A DNA stretch of 64,000 bases from contig JALJCS010000009.1 in the NCBI GenBank assembly GCA_023055355.1, positions 24,577,001-24,641,000 of the forward strand. Reading direction: 5' to 3'. This document shows positions 13,517 to 26,131 of this stretch, piece by piece; position 1 is the first letter of the stretch, and the number at the start of each line of letters is the position of its first letter. Both the position numbers and the translations under genes were made by a program. The DNA comes from Agelaius tricolor (Eukaryota > Chordata > Aves > Passeriformes > Icteridae). The notes under the pieces were generated by a model. The model had not been told where the DNA came from. It saw only the letters and a list, made by a program, of their open reading frames with translations, and ran no database searches.

Positions 13517-13550
13517 ACTCTATTTCAGTCCTGAAATAGAGTATTGCAAA
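13504..13550. repeat. Near-perfect hairpin (inverted repeat)
   Basis: Arms ACTCTATTTCAG (13517-13528) and CTGAAATAGAGT (13531-13542) are perfect 12-bp complements around a 2-bp centre. After an imperfect step, TTTGCAA (13504-13510) and TTGCAAA (13544-13550) extend the symmetry. No coding role is apparent. It could be a short inverted-repeat relic or a cruciform-prone site. Confidence 0.85.
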
Positions 13551-14432
13551 GTGTGCTAGACCAATGTGACATGACAATGACATTAAGAAGGCTCAGAAAG
13601 CTTTCAGACCTCTGGACAATGGATTATACTCCTGCTGATGGGCTGTCTTTAAGAACAAGAGGCAGTGCTACCGTACCTGAAACAGGTGGAAAGACTCTAT
13701 GAGCAAAGAAATGGGATGAGCTCATGAGCAGGGATATGGAAGTCCCTTCCTCTCCATCCTCCTCCATCTGTTGACCTCATCTCAGCACTGCAGAGGACAT
13801 TCTGCGTGGGAGATTCAAACGTTAATTCAGACTTTGGGCTTGCTTGGCTCTCAGCACCTCGCCCACACAAATCCTGCCAATAGTCATTATTGTGATGTCT
13901 TCAGAGCTACTTCCAGTGAGGAATATTGGGAGAAAAGTGATGGGTGGATGTAATGTAATGTGCTGACACCACATGAACCTTGTACCCCACTCTTTATTTC
14001 AGTCTCATTTGTGATGAAAGGCCTCCTTGCTCTTTCTTTGCTTTCCATCTCAGCAGCAGCAAAGGATCAGGTCAGGGATATGAAATGAACACAAATGTGT
14101 ACAGGCTCCATGTATGTGTGCATGCATGTCTGTTAGTGCCTGTGCAGCACAAGGAATAAAGTTAATGATGTCTCCTTGAGTAAGTCACGGGTCACCTGTC
14201 ATCTGTCACCTGCCTTTGAAGGTCTAATTTTGTCAGACAAGACTGATTTTGTCAATAGGGTATCTATAAGAAACATTGTCCTAAGAAGAGCTAATACTCT
14301 CAAAGAGAAAAAGACTACACATGTACTTTTGTATCCTTTAAGACTTGAATATTCTGGGAAGTTGAGTCGTGTGGCAATAGAACAGCACTTATTGCTCTAG
14401 CTATGTTATTTTAACTCCCTCATGTGCATAAT

Positions 14433-14490
14433 CTGTTCTAGAATAAGAGTAATTACTCCAAAGTAAGAAAATGCTTTTATTCTAGAACAG
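14433..14490. repeat. Inverted repeat enclosing a 12-bp palindrome
   Basis: CTGTTCTAGAATAA (14433-14446) and TTATTCTAGAACAG (14477-14490) are perfect 14-bp complements. The spacer starts with the perfect palindrome GAGTAATTACTC (14447-14458). It resembles the stem of a small non-autonomous DNA transposon or a structured non-coding element. No target-site duplication was recognised. Confidence 0.85.
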
Positions 14491-14822
14491 CATCTCCCTG
14501 AGGGTGAATTATACTGAGAGCAGAGTGTGAACTAGTTCTTCCTGCCTTACCAGACTTTAGGATGCAAAAATTGTTTTCTGATCTGCACCAGAATAAAAAT
14601 CAGATTATTTCGAGATTTTTATCAGTGAAAATAAATCAGTGGGATCAGGAAGAGCTCCTTAGCAGCCTGCTGATCAGTATCTGCTGTGGGTGGATGATCC
14701 ACAGTTTGAGGTCCCTCGACTCTCTGATTCATGGATGGACATTTACTTGGAAATCCTGCTTAGAGTGAAATATGAATGAAAACACTTCACTGTAATAAGT
14801 GTGTGTTCTGACTCTTATTGTC

Positions 14823-14836
14823 TTTTTTTTTTTTTA
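14823..14836. repeat. Poly-T tract
   Basis: This is a short mononucleotide run with no associated retrocopy recognised. Confidence 0.9.
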
Positions 14837-17099
14837 AATTTGAAGTGTCCTTGTCCTTGAGAAAAGTTTCATCTTTGATAAAATCAGTTGGTATTTTCCA
14901 ATGAAACACTGGTTTGTTAAAAAATTCATGACCAGCCTTAGTAGTATTAGCATAGATTTAATGGTATAATTATCTAACTATAGTTATGCTGGTCAGTTCC
15001 CTGAGGTACTGAAGCTCTAAGCTCATTTCTTTGTGTGCGTGCAAGCACAAATGATAATGCAAGTCGAGTAATCCTCTCCCCTGAACATGGGCATCTCATC
15101 TCTTCCCTGAAACTACCCTTGCTAGTGGTAGCACTCCCATGATCCTGCCGTGCAGCCCCCTGGGCTGCCCTTCCCGGGCTCCCCACACATATGCTAACAG
15201 CTGGGTTTCCCCTGAGGCTCCCTCAGACCTTCACCTTCCAATGAAGCAAAATCCCCAGCCGCTGCATCCCTTACCCCCGTGCTCTGTGTTTGCAGCACTG
15301 CCAGCACCCAGGGCTGCTCTGGGCTGCTGACCTTGAAGCAGCAAGCTCTGTTATGCCCTCACCAGCCTGCCTGCCCGGCTTGCCTTTGCCTTCCCAGCGC
15401 ATCCTCCTCCTCCATGGCCGCACTTGGAGCTTGTTGGAGCATCCGCTGCCCTCTCCTTTGGAGTCGCAGGGAACGCTGCTGCCCTCAGCTAGCTGTCAGT
15501 ATTTACCATGACATCCCATTAGCACAATCCACACTAATGACTGTAAAAGACGCATCCATTTCCATTTTCTAAAGGGCTTCCACTGGCTGGGATCCAGCTG
15601 CAGGGTGAGGCTGGGGAGGGTGGCAGGGGGACAAATCTTTGTGTTGACAGAGCAAAGGGTACATATCATTAGCGAGTGCTCTTCCCTCCAGCGGCTCAGC
15701 GGCTGTCAGGGGCGAGCGAGGGATTCCTCTCTTGGCAGCTCAGCACTCGGTCAGGGCACTGCAAGGTGTGAGCTGGTTCGGGGAGGGGGGAATCGCCTCC
15801 CTTTTGCCATCTGCACGGACAGAGCAGCTTTCCAGTTACACAGACTGCAATTGTCCAAAGCTGCCATTTCTCTCTGAAGTGTGTGTTGAGAGTTAAATCT
15901 GCCGTCGCATGCCCAGTGTGGAGAAGCCAGGAAACAGGATGCAAGAAGTTCATGGTCCGTGTGTATGTGGTGGGGAGAGGGGTCAGGGTTGGGAAATCAT
16001 GATGCTGCCTCTCCCTACCCTACACAGCACTCAGTTCACCTGGTGTGCAGGTCTATGTCTGTAAGGTCTCTGATTTGTTCTCCCCAGATGTCCCCAGTAA
16101 GGAAGAATTCACTTCCCCCATATATTCAGCACTCTTACCCACTCCTTTACAACACCTTCTTAATCCTGTTTGTGTCCTTTTGTCTGACTGAATTGGACTT
16201 TACTGCAAAGGAACTGAGAGACTTCACTGTCAATCTTGTGTAGAGAGGGAATGGGTCCATGGGAGATGCTCAAAGCTCTTGCTATGTCATTCTAGGTGGA
16301 GATAAGTCAGTTCTGTTGCGGTGAGACCAAAAAATAATGGTTACAAGAAATCAGGTTTGTATTCTGAGCCCAACCCTGATTTCCTTCAGCAATCCCTGCT
16401 GGGTGTTTTGGTTCAGGTGAAGGTGGAAGAGCATATGGCACTCAAAAACCCAGGGCAATCAAACATAGTGATGCCATTCCCTTCTTAGGACTTGACACCA
16501 TTTTCTCCTTGTCCCTCTCACTTCCTGACTCCAAAACCTCCCACCCACTGCTGGCACAGATCACTCTGTGCTACCCAGCACAGAGGCTTCTATACAAGTG
16601 AAATAAAGTAGAGAGAGCTTCCGTCTCTGCCATCAGGAAATTTTTCCTCAACCCAGTGCAACTTTTGCCATAAAACTTACCTGATAGTGAGTTGGAAATA
16701 TCCTCTTTTGCTCCTCGCTTGTCTCCTGCCTCCCTAGCAACCTTGCCCTTTAGCTATTGATGAATAGCTGTGTTTGCTTTTTGTCATCTATTATCCCACA
16801 AATATAGATTTAACTTCTGTAATACTTGCTGTAAATTTGACCTTCAAGCTCTCTGACTGGTCTCATCATTTTTCTCTGACCTCCAGTTCCAGAAATTGCC
16901 AGAATTGCCACAAGTACACAGCTGATGTTAACTCTCACCAGTCAGATATCCCCCCCTCTTTCTTAGGTGCCCAAAGCAACAAGGACCATTTTCAGCACAT
17001 TTTTAAATTAAAACCTTCTGTTTAGTTGGTGCTTCCTCTCCCTAGGTCCTATGCTGTTACTAGAAACATTTCACATATCTTCTATTTGCTGAGTATGTG

Positions 17100-17945
17100 C
17101 TAGCAATATTTTAGCCTTGACTTTTTAAAATGAATCCCATCTGGATGTTTCTTGCTGAGGTTTCCAATCTCTCTTGCTCTCTTCCTGGTTTGCTTTGGTC
17201 TTCATTATTTCATCCCCAAGGAACCACAAAAGGTTTCTATAGTCCTCCTTTGATGTCTATCCTTTTCTCACTGCCTGTATACTTTCCTTTTGCATTTTAA
17301 TTCGTTGAGAAGTTCCTTGCTTATCCAAATGGGCCGTATGCTGAAATATCCAGTCTTCCTGCTGAACAATATTGTTTGTTCCTAAGCTCTCAATAATTTT
17401 GTTTTAAGAATCAGTCAGGCCCCCTTGGTATCTTAGCGCCTCACAGCAGCTTCTTTTTCATATGATTCTTCCTGGAAAGTCTCTAAAAAAAAAAATCAAA
17501 ATTTGCTCTGGGAAAATCCAGATATTAACTGCTGTTTAACCTCCCAAACATTCTCTAGATCTTCAACTCAGAGATTGTATGGTCACTGTGGTCCAAGCTA
17601 CTTTCTGTGACATCATTCACCACCATTACCCCTGTCTAATGGAACAGCATTGGAACAGCATTGCTTTATCCCTGCAGTATTTTGATGTTCCTAGGACATA
17701 CCTGGGTTTCCTGTTGCCCTCCCAGCAGATGTCTGGATGGTTGATATTCCCTGTGAGGATCAGGGCTTGCACTAAGGAGATTTCTGTTAACTACTTCCTC
17801 CTCTTGGTCCAGAGGTTTGTGATGGAACCCCAATGCAACCTCCTCATGTTTCTTTCTTTGCTCCTGCCTGCCTTCCTAAAGAACATCCATGACCTCCAGT
17901 TATGAGTGACATCCTACCACGTCTATGTGATCCCACATGAACCTT
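17100..17945 (-). mobile_element. Decayed CR1-type LINE, ORF2 endonuclease and linker, antisense
   Basis: Translated on the minus strand, the segment reads like CR1 ORF2 with stops and frameshifts. Near 17891-17932 the conserved GITETWWD motif is damaged to GIT-stop-TW-stop-DV. At 17790-17840 FHHKPLDQEEEV matches the family's YRPPDQEEEV. At 17712-17771 QALILTGNINHPDICWEG matches the catalytic GDFNHPDICW motif, with D to N and F to I changes. At 17561-17599 SLDHSDHTISELKI matches SLGCSDHEMVEF. Around 17170-17340 PIWISKELLNELKCKRKVYRQ matches the linker before the reverse transcriptase. The order is correct for one antisense copy. It is dead. The match is by recall of the family, not by search. 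Confidence 0.85.
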
Positions 17946-20900
17946 TCTTGCTCACTGCAATCCGGAAGATGGAGAGGAAGCTGGGTGAAAGTACACACAG
18001 TCTCTTCATGTGACTTCCCTTTGGGTAAGAAACCTCTTGCACCATGTTGGTTCCCAGCTGTGTTCCCTTACCTTGTGGTCATCAGTACTGTGGCACTCTG
18101 GTCCTCTCCTGCTGCAGCCTGGAAAACTCTGTTGCCCGGTGTTACTGAGTAGAAGGAAGTGTTTTCTGAGGCATGACAGCAAAACAAAGCTAAAACAAAC
18201 ACAGAAAGATAGATACTGAGATGTTCAGATTCAGAATGAGGACAGAAATAATAAATAGGCCTTAAGATTAAAACTTTTTACGGCTACAACCTGTTTTTCA
18301 CCGCTGCCCTCTAAGGAGATGGGTACTGTACATCATATGCTGTGACAGGGTGGTCTTGCTAAAAGCAAAATGATATGTGATGTGAGTGAGAGATTCATGG
18401 CACATTGGAGACTGGCTTGTCTTGCTTGTCTGGCTGAGCTTTGTGTGAAACTGATACGCTCTGATTATCTCTGATAATATGACCTGATGGCCAGAGGGAG
18501 CTCCACTACACAGCACTACAGCAGAAAGAGCTGCGCAAGGCTTGGTTAAGCATTTCTGAGTAGGCTGAGAAACTCTGATGGAGTAGAGGACTGCTTCCAG
18601 TCTTTCCTCCCCCCCAAAAGAGCCATTTGAAGGTCTTTTGATCATCACTGGATGGAAAAATTAGTCAAGAGGATGAATCAGGCCCTAAGAAGAAAGGTGA
18701 ATGGAGCTCCGGTGATTTTTGTCCTACATTTTGTGTGCCCAGTTGGAGGTTGCACATGATTCAGCAGGACCTTCTCTGTTTGATGTATTGAATGGCAGAC
18801 AGCCTAAAGCCTTCTGGACTTCAGTCCACAGCTAAACCCCAAACACTTCCATCACAGTGTAGTGATAAGAGAGAGAAAGGTAAGAAAAAATCCCAGACAA
18901 AAAAGCAAGGCAGGCTGGCTGATAAAACTAATCAGGCTGGCAATGAGGAAAAGCTTTATTGTTACTACCTGCAACTGAAGATAAACTACAGGCAAAATGG
19001 CAAGAGCCGTTTGGGCTGAGCAGGGAAGGAGGTGGTGAAGATTATGGGATGGAGCTCTCTGAGGAGAATCTTTGAAGTTGATTTACTATGTCTCTGACCT
19101 GAATGAAATCCTGGGAAGCTCTGAACTGCACTTCAGATGTGGGGGGAAAAAAAGACCCTTGTTTTTTTTGTTTTGTAAGTAGAAACACACATTTGAGGAG
19201 GGAACAGGGGATACATAGCCAAAGGGACAGCTAGCCAGAAGAGGTAACATCTTTAGCAGGTTTGTCAACACATTTGTACATAGGAAAGGCAGCAATGAAG
19301 GGCAATGCATGATACCAAAAAATAAATGCTTCTTCCCACAAAACAATTCTCCAAGTGTGGGGTGAAGGAAGGAAGCAGCACAGCTCTTGGTGTCTGCAGC
19401 AAACAGAATCACTGCCTTTGCTGTCTCTTCACAGCACTTGGTGCTTCCCTCCCTTTGAAGCACCACTACCCTGTGCTTCCCTGAGGTGGTCTGCAACAAG
19501 TGCCAAGCAGAAGCAGGTACATGGCCACATGAGACTTTGCCAGCATGTATGGCTGATTTCCCTGGAGCTGGGAGGCAAATGGAAATCTGCTGTGCCACCT
19601 TTACAGGATTACATGGATGTCTGTGCTCTGGGGCCACAGGTAGCCTTCCAGCATCCCATGGATTTATTTCTGCAGCTCCAAAGGGAGGACACGGCAGCCT
19701 AAGGGATATGATCTCTTACAGACCTGAATGCAGAAATGTTCAACCTCAGGGAACTTAGTCTGAAAACTAAACAGTCAAAGTAGGGATAATTATCAGCAGC
19801 TTTCTTTTCTATCTTCCCTGCTAAACATACACTGACTGGTTCAGAGAGTTGATACTTAAAGTATCTTAAGGACACTGGGAAAATCAAAACCAAGTAGTTT
19901 CTAAAGCTGGAGTTGTAGGGGAAGTGCTGAATTTCTAGCTTCAAAAAGCAAGACAATTTTAGGGGTAGAAGATCATTATCAGATGTCTATTTTTGAATTT
20001 TTGCTTATTACCATGTTCCCTGACCAATTTGCTGAAAAAAAAGAAGCAGCCAAAAATAAGAGAAGTAAATTAGATGGACGAATGTCAATGCACCTTTGAA
20101 AAGAAGCCCTGAGACCAGAGCCAATGTTGATAAGCTCTGACTTCAGGATACCATTTATAGCACAAATGTATATGACCAAAATAGGACTGGTCGCAGTAGC
20201 AAAAAGAAGGACATGAAGAACTGTGTATTTTATATAAGGAAGAAAATTTGCCCTTGGGAGCCACGGTACAGTACTGGAGGGAGGCTGCCTGCCACCAGGG
20301 CAGTTCTGCAGAACTTTCAGGTCTGTGCTTGTTGCAGTGAGAGGCCAGCATCCTCCAGCTTGCTTAAATACACAGAGAGACATGGGTACACACAGAGCAA
20401 GGTGCCGCTTGATTTCACAATCCTGAGGTAAAAAAACCCTAAAAAGCCATAAAAATTGGTTAATCCTAGGGAGGATAGAATCCATGCATACAGGGAGCAA
20501 CGGTGGGTGTGCACTGCGCAGAGCAAGGGAGGCAGGACCATCAGTCCATAGTGGCAATGGGCTTTTGCTTCCCCAAAAGTGTGATGGTTCTGCTGAGGAG
20601 CTGGTGGGTTAATTGTGCTGGCAGGCAGCCTGATAAAAGAAATTTAATTGCTCACGGGCTCCTGTGTAGCCAGCAGTGAGCGAGAGAGAGGAGGCTGTGC
20701 TAGCTTTGGGGTGGGAAAATGTTTGTGTTGCTTTCATGAGGAAATTAAAAATACTGGGAAGCTATTCTGATTTATTATTGAGATAAAGCTGACTACCATT
20801 CCTCAGGAAAAAAAAAATCCTCTGGTTGCATGAAGCCAGATCTAACACCAGAATCTGCCAAACACTACACACAAAGGCACACCTAATTGCTCAACACCAA

Positions 20901-23900
20901 TAATGATTTTTTGCTCACAGTAGTAAGTTTAGACCCCTCCCATTTTTCCCTGGGCTATGTCCCTACCGTCAGCCCTAACTCACACAGGAAAACAAGCTCA
21001 GCAAAGGGAGTGGTTTACCTGGGGGTCAGGCAGTGAGTCAGCCTCAGAGTTTAACCAGAGAATGTGTGACTTTCCATATGCTTGCCCAGACCTCTGGCTG
21101 TATTTCCTCCCCAGACCTGCCCCCAGGCCCTGGGTGGGATTTCTCTGCTCAGTGCACTGTGCATTAGTAGAGAGGAGCTGCAGAGGGTCTGTGATTTTGC
21201 TGACAGGACACTGCTTCACCTGAAGGATGCCAGAATTTCCCTTTTCCTGCATTGATCTTCTCCTAAATGACTTGGGAAAGATATTGCCATGGAGGAAATG
21301 TTGACTACCAGGCTGGCAGCCTTGATGCAAATGTCCAAAGCAGCCAGGTCTTGGTGAGATTAATCCTTTCAATGAAAGATTGTGGCAATAAATCTGTGTA
21401 AGGGGTGGTGAAGTCTGATGCATGAAGACACTTTAAAACAACTAGAGATGTGTACTGTAGCTTGTCTGAACGATTCACACCTGCCAAGTGACACCCACAC
21501 ATTTTATTGTGCCTGTCAGTCTGCCCAAGCCCAGAAGGGAGGAAAAAAGCTGGTTTTCTTTTTCTCCTCCATACTCCTGTTACTGCCCTTCTGGTGTTTG
21601 TGGGGCAGGTAACCTGCCTTCTCCCACTGACCCATTTGCTGAGGTCTCTCATGCTGAGATACTGTGTCCTGAAAAAAGGAAGGCAGGCTTTGAAAAGGGC
21701 CTCTGTGAAGGGTAGCAGACATGCAGTGAAGAGCCATTGTACCAGGGCTTCCCCGGGGCACAGTAGATGGAAATGTTATCTTCAAGAAGCAGTACACAAA
21801 GATCACAGCTTTTTATAGCTCTGACCTCTTCAGACCATAACTCCAGGCCGCAGGAATGTTTTTTTCCCAAGCTTCATGATTTGTGTCTGACTCAGGTCCT
21901 GCAGCATTGATGCCTGTCTGAACACAAGCCATGCTTGTGGCATGAAGGACTGCTATTCCCCAGTCTCACCTGCCTCCTGGAGCAGAAAAGGCAGTGAGGG
22001 TTTAAAAGAGGCATATTCTTCCTCTGCCTCTCTTTTCTTTCTTCCTTGCATCCCATCATCTTCTTTCAGGAAGAAGATGAGACACAAATAGAGAATGCAT
22101 TTGCCTTTTCTCCCACCCCCCCACTTCAAGCACAGAAAAATGCATTGAGAGCAAATTGTGCCCTGAGTTACCTTTACCAAGCCCTTTTAGGCTTGGGAAG
22201 GGAAATAGGCTGCGGCTAATGCCACCTTGAGATGCAGAGTTTCAGAAAGGAGAGAGAAGAGCTCAGCCAGGAGCTGTAGGAGCATATCTGGAAGAATGAG
22301 GTTGCTCTGGAGATGAGGGTCTCCAGAATATCTGCAGAAAAGACAAGGGTGCATACACATGTTTTTGTGGGTAACATGAGAGAAAGTACAAGCATCAACT
22401 GAATGAAGCTTAAAGGGGAAAGCTGGGAAATCTTCATCTTCAACAGGGTCCAAATCAGTTTGGCTTTATGCATCTTGAAGCAATGAGTGTAAGTTTAATT
22501 CCCCCAGCCACATATGTGGATACAGTGGAGGAATGCCCTTTTGCACATCTGTGTGTGTGTCTGTGAGAACGAGGGAGTAAAAAAAATGCACAGTCATCTT
22601 CTTTGCTTGGTCTGAGGTATGTGGGAAGGCATCTGACTCAGCATTTGGGGTTAGGCACTCCACCAGAGAGAGAAGCAACTCAAAGCAAAAGTTGGAAGAT
22701 GGCTCAGCTGCAGGGAATCTTAGTGTAAGCTGTATAGGGGTTTCATAAATACTGTTCCTCTGGGTCTCTGACTGACAGCAGGTTGTGCTCCATCGAAAAC
22801 CAGGGCAGCTCAGAGAGGTCTGGCAGGAAGACAAGAAGGGGTGGTCCATCAGACTGGCTTAGCACTATATCATTTAAACAGAACTCTGCCTTCATCTCTT
22901 CCAGGGAGATTTCATGCAGCTGATTTAACACCCTAAATAAGATATCAAATATTAATACAAAATATTGCCTCTACCTCAGGGATGCAGAAGCTGTTCTTGC
23001 CATAAACTCAAGGCTTTCATTAAATAGGCTGAGGCTGCAACTGTATTGTTCTTATAGAAACAGATCACTTTTCCTCTGTCAGGGCGCTGCTGTGATAGAG
23101 CTGTGAGAGAGGGAATATGAGAGAAAACAGTATGGAGCAAAAGAGATGATGGAAGAAGAGATACAGGGAACAGAAAATGGAAAATATCAGCTGGGGAAAG
23201 AAGGATCAAAGAAAGGAATGAATGGGTACTGATGATGGGAAGGAGAAAAGAGGCAAAAGAATGGGAAAAAAAAGTAGCAATTATGTGGCAAAAGAAAGAC
23301 AAAAGCAAAAAGCTTGTTTCTGATTCACAAGGCTAGCACATGGTCCTGAGGGGATCAAGGAACTACTCTGGAAATGCTCAGAAGCTGCATATGATTATTA
23401 ATTAGCTGCAAGATGGAGTTGAATTTTTTTCCTTTTGGCTTTTTCCATTCTTTTGCCTTTACTCAAGGAGACTGCAATGAGAAGTTCACCAGACTGACCT
23501 TCAGCCCCTGGGCTGGCAACAGAGAAACAATACCTGGGCATTCATACCTCAAACAGGAGGTGAGGTGCTGTGGTGGCCTCTGGCAAGTGGGCACTAGCAC
23601 ATGGTGTATCACTGGTGGGGAAACCTCATAAATGGGGCAATTCCTACCCTCCTGTGGTCTGGGATGTGCAGCCAGCCTGGCTTGATGACTAAACCAGCCC
23701 CCAGCTGCTTTGGAAGTACTATCATTGCTTGTCTTGTGAATTAAAGATCTTTCCTGGCTCTGTGGCTGCCTTTAGTTGGTCCTGCTTTGTACAAATTCTT
23801 TCCCTGCTACACTACAGCACAATGCAATACCAGCAAATAATTCCAGAGGGTTTTAGCAGAAGACAGACTTCCAAATGAGAGAAGTGAGTTCAACACGCTC

Positions 23901-24399
23901 CACAATGCTATGCCACAGGTGATCTTGTGCTTATATTTTGCTGATTTTTAGGGATTGCTACCCAAACCTCTAAAGGCAAGAATAAAGAAGACAGATGAAG
24001 AAGCAGCACAGTGTGAGGTTTCCTTCTTTAAGGTCCCCATCTGCTTCCACAGTGTATGGTCAGTAGAGGGAAATAACACATTTTCAGGTGGCAGAAAAAG
24101 ACCCTCTTTTCATTTTTCTGGAGATTAGATTTTTACAGTGTGGCTCATTTGACCAATTGAAGGCAAATGCAATTCCTGGGCCTGCCACGTTTCAGGCTAA
24201 AAGGAATCACAGTTTGATCAAACAGTCTGACCTTTTGTGCACTGCAGGCCTTTCATATTCTTATTCCATTGCCACTATAATGGAGGAAAAGGAACTTGTG
24301 TTTCATGAAAGCATCTTTTTTTTAGATGAGTGTTTAGTCTTCATTTAAGGAGAGCAGGGGATGTGACGTCCACATTTTATGTCAGTGCTGTTTCCTGGC
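17946..24399. other. Intergenic non-coding DNA
   Basis: No recognisable exon or transposon was seen. Minus-strand open frames at 19086-19637 (183 codons) and 19979-20557 (192 codons) have no recognisable domain. The second is hydrophobic mainly because the strand is T-rich. Short poly-A/T runs occur near 19142-19175 and 20808-20817. Confidence 0.5.
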
Positions 24400-24770
24400 T
24401 GACCATCCTCTTTGTTGAAATTCATGCTTTTCCTCCAGCCCAAATTTGTCCAGCTTTCAGTCAGTGACTTCTGCACTATTTGTTTTCTGCTAGATTAGAG
24501 AGACCCCTTTAGTAGCCGGCATTTTCTCCCATGAAGATACTTGTAAGTTGCAACCAAATCACTTCTTTGTCCTGGTTTTGATAAACGAAACAAACTCAAT
24601 CCTGAGATTCTCATAGAAAAGCACTTTCTCCAGATCTCTAAAGATTTTAGTTGCTGTTTGTTTTTCTCTTTGATTTTTCAGCATCCTTTAGAGGATGGAC
24701 ACCAGAGCTGAACATAGTATTCTCCACTTTGATTAATTAGGGGAGACTCCATTGCATTATATGGCTTCTG

Positions 24771-25088
24771 TGTGAGGGGAAGTGGAGGGACAGGTCCTGA
24801 TCTCTTCTTGCTGGCAACCAGCACCTGAGGCAGCAGTCTGAAGTTGTGTCAGGGGAGGTTTAGTTTGTATACTAGAAAAAGGTTCTTCACCCAGAAGGGT
24901 GGCTGGGCACTGGAACAGGCTCCCCAAGGAAGCAGTCATAGCACCCAGCCTGACAGAATTCAAGAAGCATTTGGACAATGCCCTCAGGCACAGGGTGTGA
25001 CTCTTGGAAATGGTCCTGCACAAGGCCAGGAGCTGGACTCAATGATCCTTGTGGGTCCCTTCCAACCCAGCATATTCTGTGATTCTGT
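24771..25088 (+). mobile_element. Avian CR1 LINE 3' end, sense, nested
   Basis: The sequence follows the avian CR1 terminal region closely: a GGAGGGACAGG opening, the AAAAGGTTCTTCACCCAGA segment, the TGGGCACTGGAACAGGCTCC segment, and the family ending GGTCCCTTCCAACCCAGC then ATTCTGTGATTCTGT. The terminal octamer-like repeat without a poly-A tail is diagnostic of CR1. It is 5'-truncated, as most copies are. It is far better preserved than the antisense LINE around it, so it inserted later. Confidence 0.95.
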
Positions 25089-26065
25089 AATACTCTCATG
25101 CAAACATAAAATAACCCTTCTACAACAGAGAAGTAAGAAACACTTTTTTCTTCTGCATTGAAAGCTCTTATTATCTCTCTTTGTTAAGCAGTGATACAAG
25201 ATGATCATTGCTTGTCTGGCTTTGCCACTAGATCCTCCTCAGATCTGATGTGTCACAAGACACTTGTGGTAGGAATAGCTTGTGCTCTTTCTTCTTAGTT
25301 TTTCATTGAACCACGTCAAAATGCATTTTGTCTGTAAGCATCCACTTGCTATTGAATACAGTTCAGGGTCCATGATGGCTTTTTTCTCATATTTACTACT
25401 CTGCCAGACTTTATCTCTCTATAAACTTTACTGGCTGTGATTTTTTATTTACTTCCAGATCATTAGGCATCAGGCCCATTTCTGATTGTGGAGCTGTGTG
25501 AGACACCATCCCCATTTGAAGAGTTGTTCTTCCCGACAACTCTCTTTAAAGGCCTTACAGCTGTTTACTCTTAACCCATTTATGATGTGCTTTATGGATG
25601 TTGTAAAATCATCACAGGTCTGGTTTTAAATCAGAATATCATGCACTACTAAGTGAAGATAAATCTGTGTAGTTAACTTCTTCAGCTAAACTCACAAGTC
25701 CAAGAAAATCACAAAAGGTTTGACATGTTGATTGTCATTAATTATATTTCTGCTCATTACTTTGTCAGCAGCGGACATCTGGCCATCTGACCTACCACTG
25801 GAATGAGCTGCTTGCCTTTTTTTGCTGCATTAACACAGCATTAGAGTTCTTTTGGTCTTCTGAGATTTTGCCTCCATGCCAAGGTTTGTTTACTGTAGAT
25901 TACTGACTCTAATCAATAGGTGACACAGTGAACTCCTTTGGACTCTTGGATAAAAATCATTCAGATCTGGAAACATTAAAATATCTAACCTTAGTGGGTG
26001 ATGTTTAATAGCTTAAGACACTAATGGACTGGAAAGCACTTCTTCATCCTCTTAAAATGTTGCAG

Positions 26066-26098
26066 GGTTTTTTTGTGGTTTTTTTTTGGTTTTTTTTT

Positions 26099-26127
<29 letters not shown>
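26066..26127. repeat. T-rich low-complexity tract
   Basis: T runs broken only by G give way to an unbroken T run of about 30 bases. It lies inside the old antisense LINE, where related copies have only a short T-run before AATACAGA. It is therefore best explained as a slippage expansion, though a retroposon tail is possible. Confidence 0.9.

Positions 26128-26131
<4 letters not shown>

Larger units (their letters stand above)
13551..17099. other. Intergenic non-coding DNA
   Basis: No exon was recognised. The part from about 16.65 kb to 17.1 kb may be the decayed reverse-transcriptase end of the antisense LINE that follows, but I could not align it convincingly. The 15.48-15.72 kb stretch has several homeodomain-like ATTA sites and moderate complexity and could be a conserved element; conservation was not testable. 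Confidence 0.45.

Noticed and set aside
19979..20557. 192-codon minus-strand frame with hydrophobic segments that looked like a membrane protein
   Set aside because: Hydrophobicity follows from a T-rich strand. No family is recognised and there is no supporting context.
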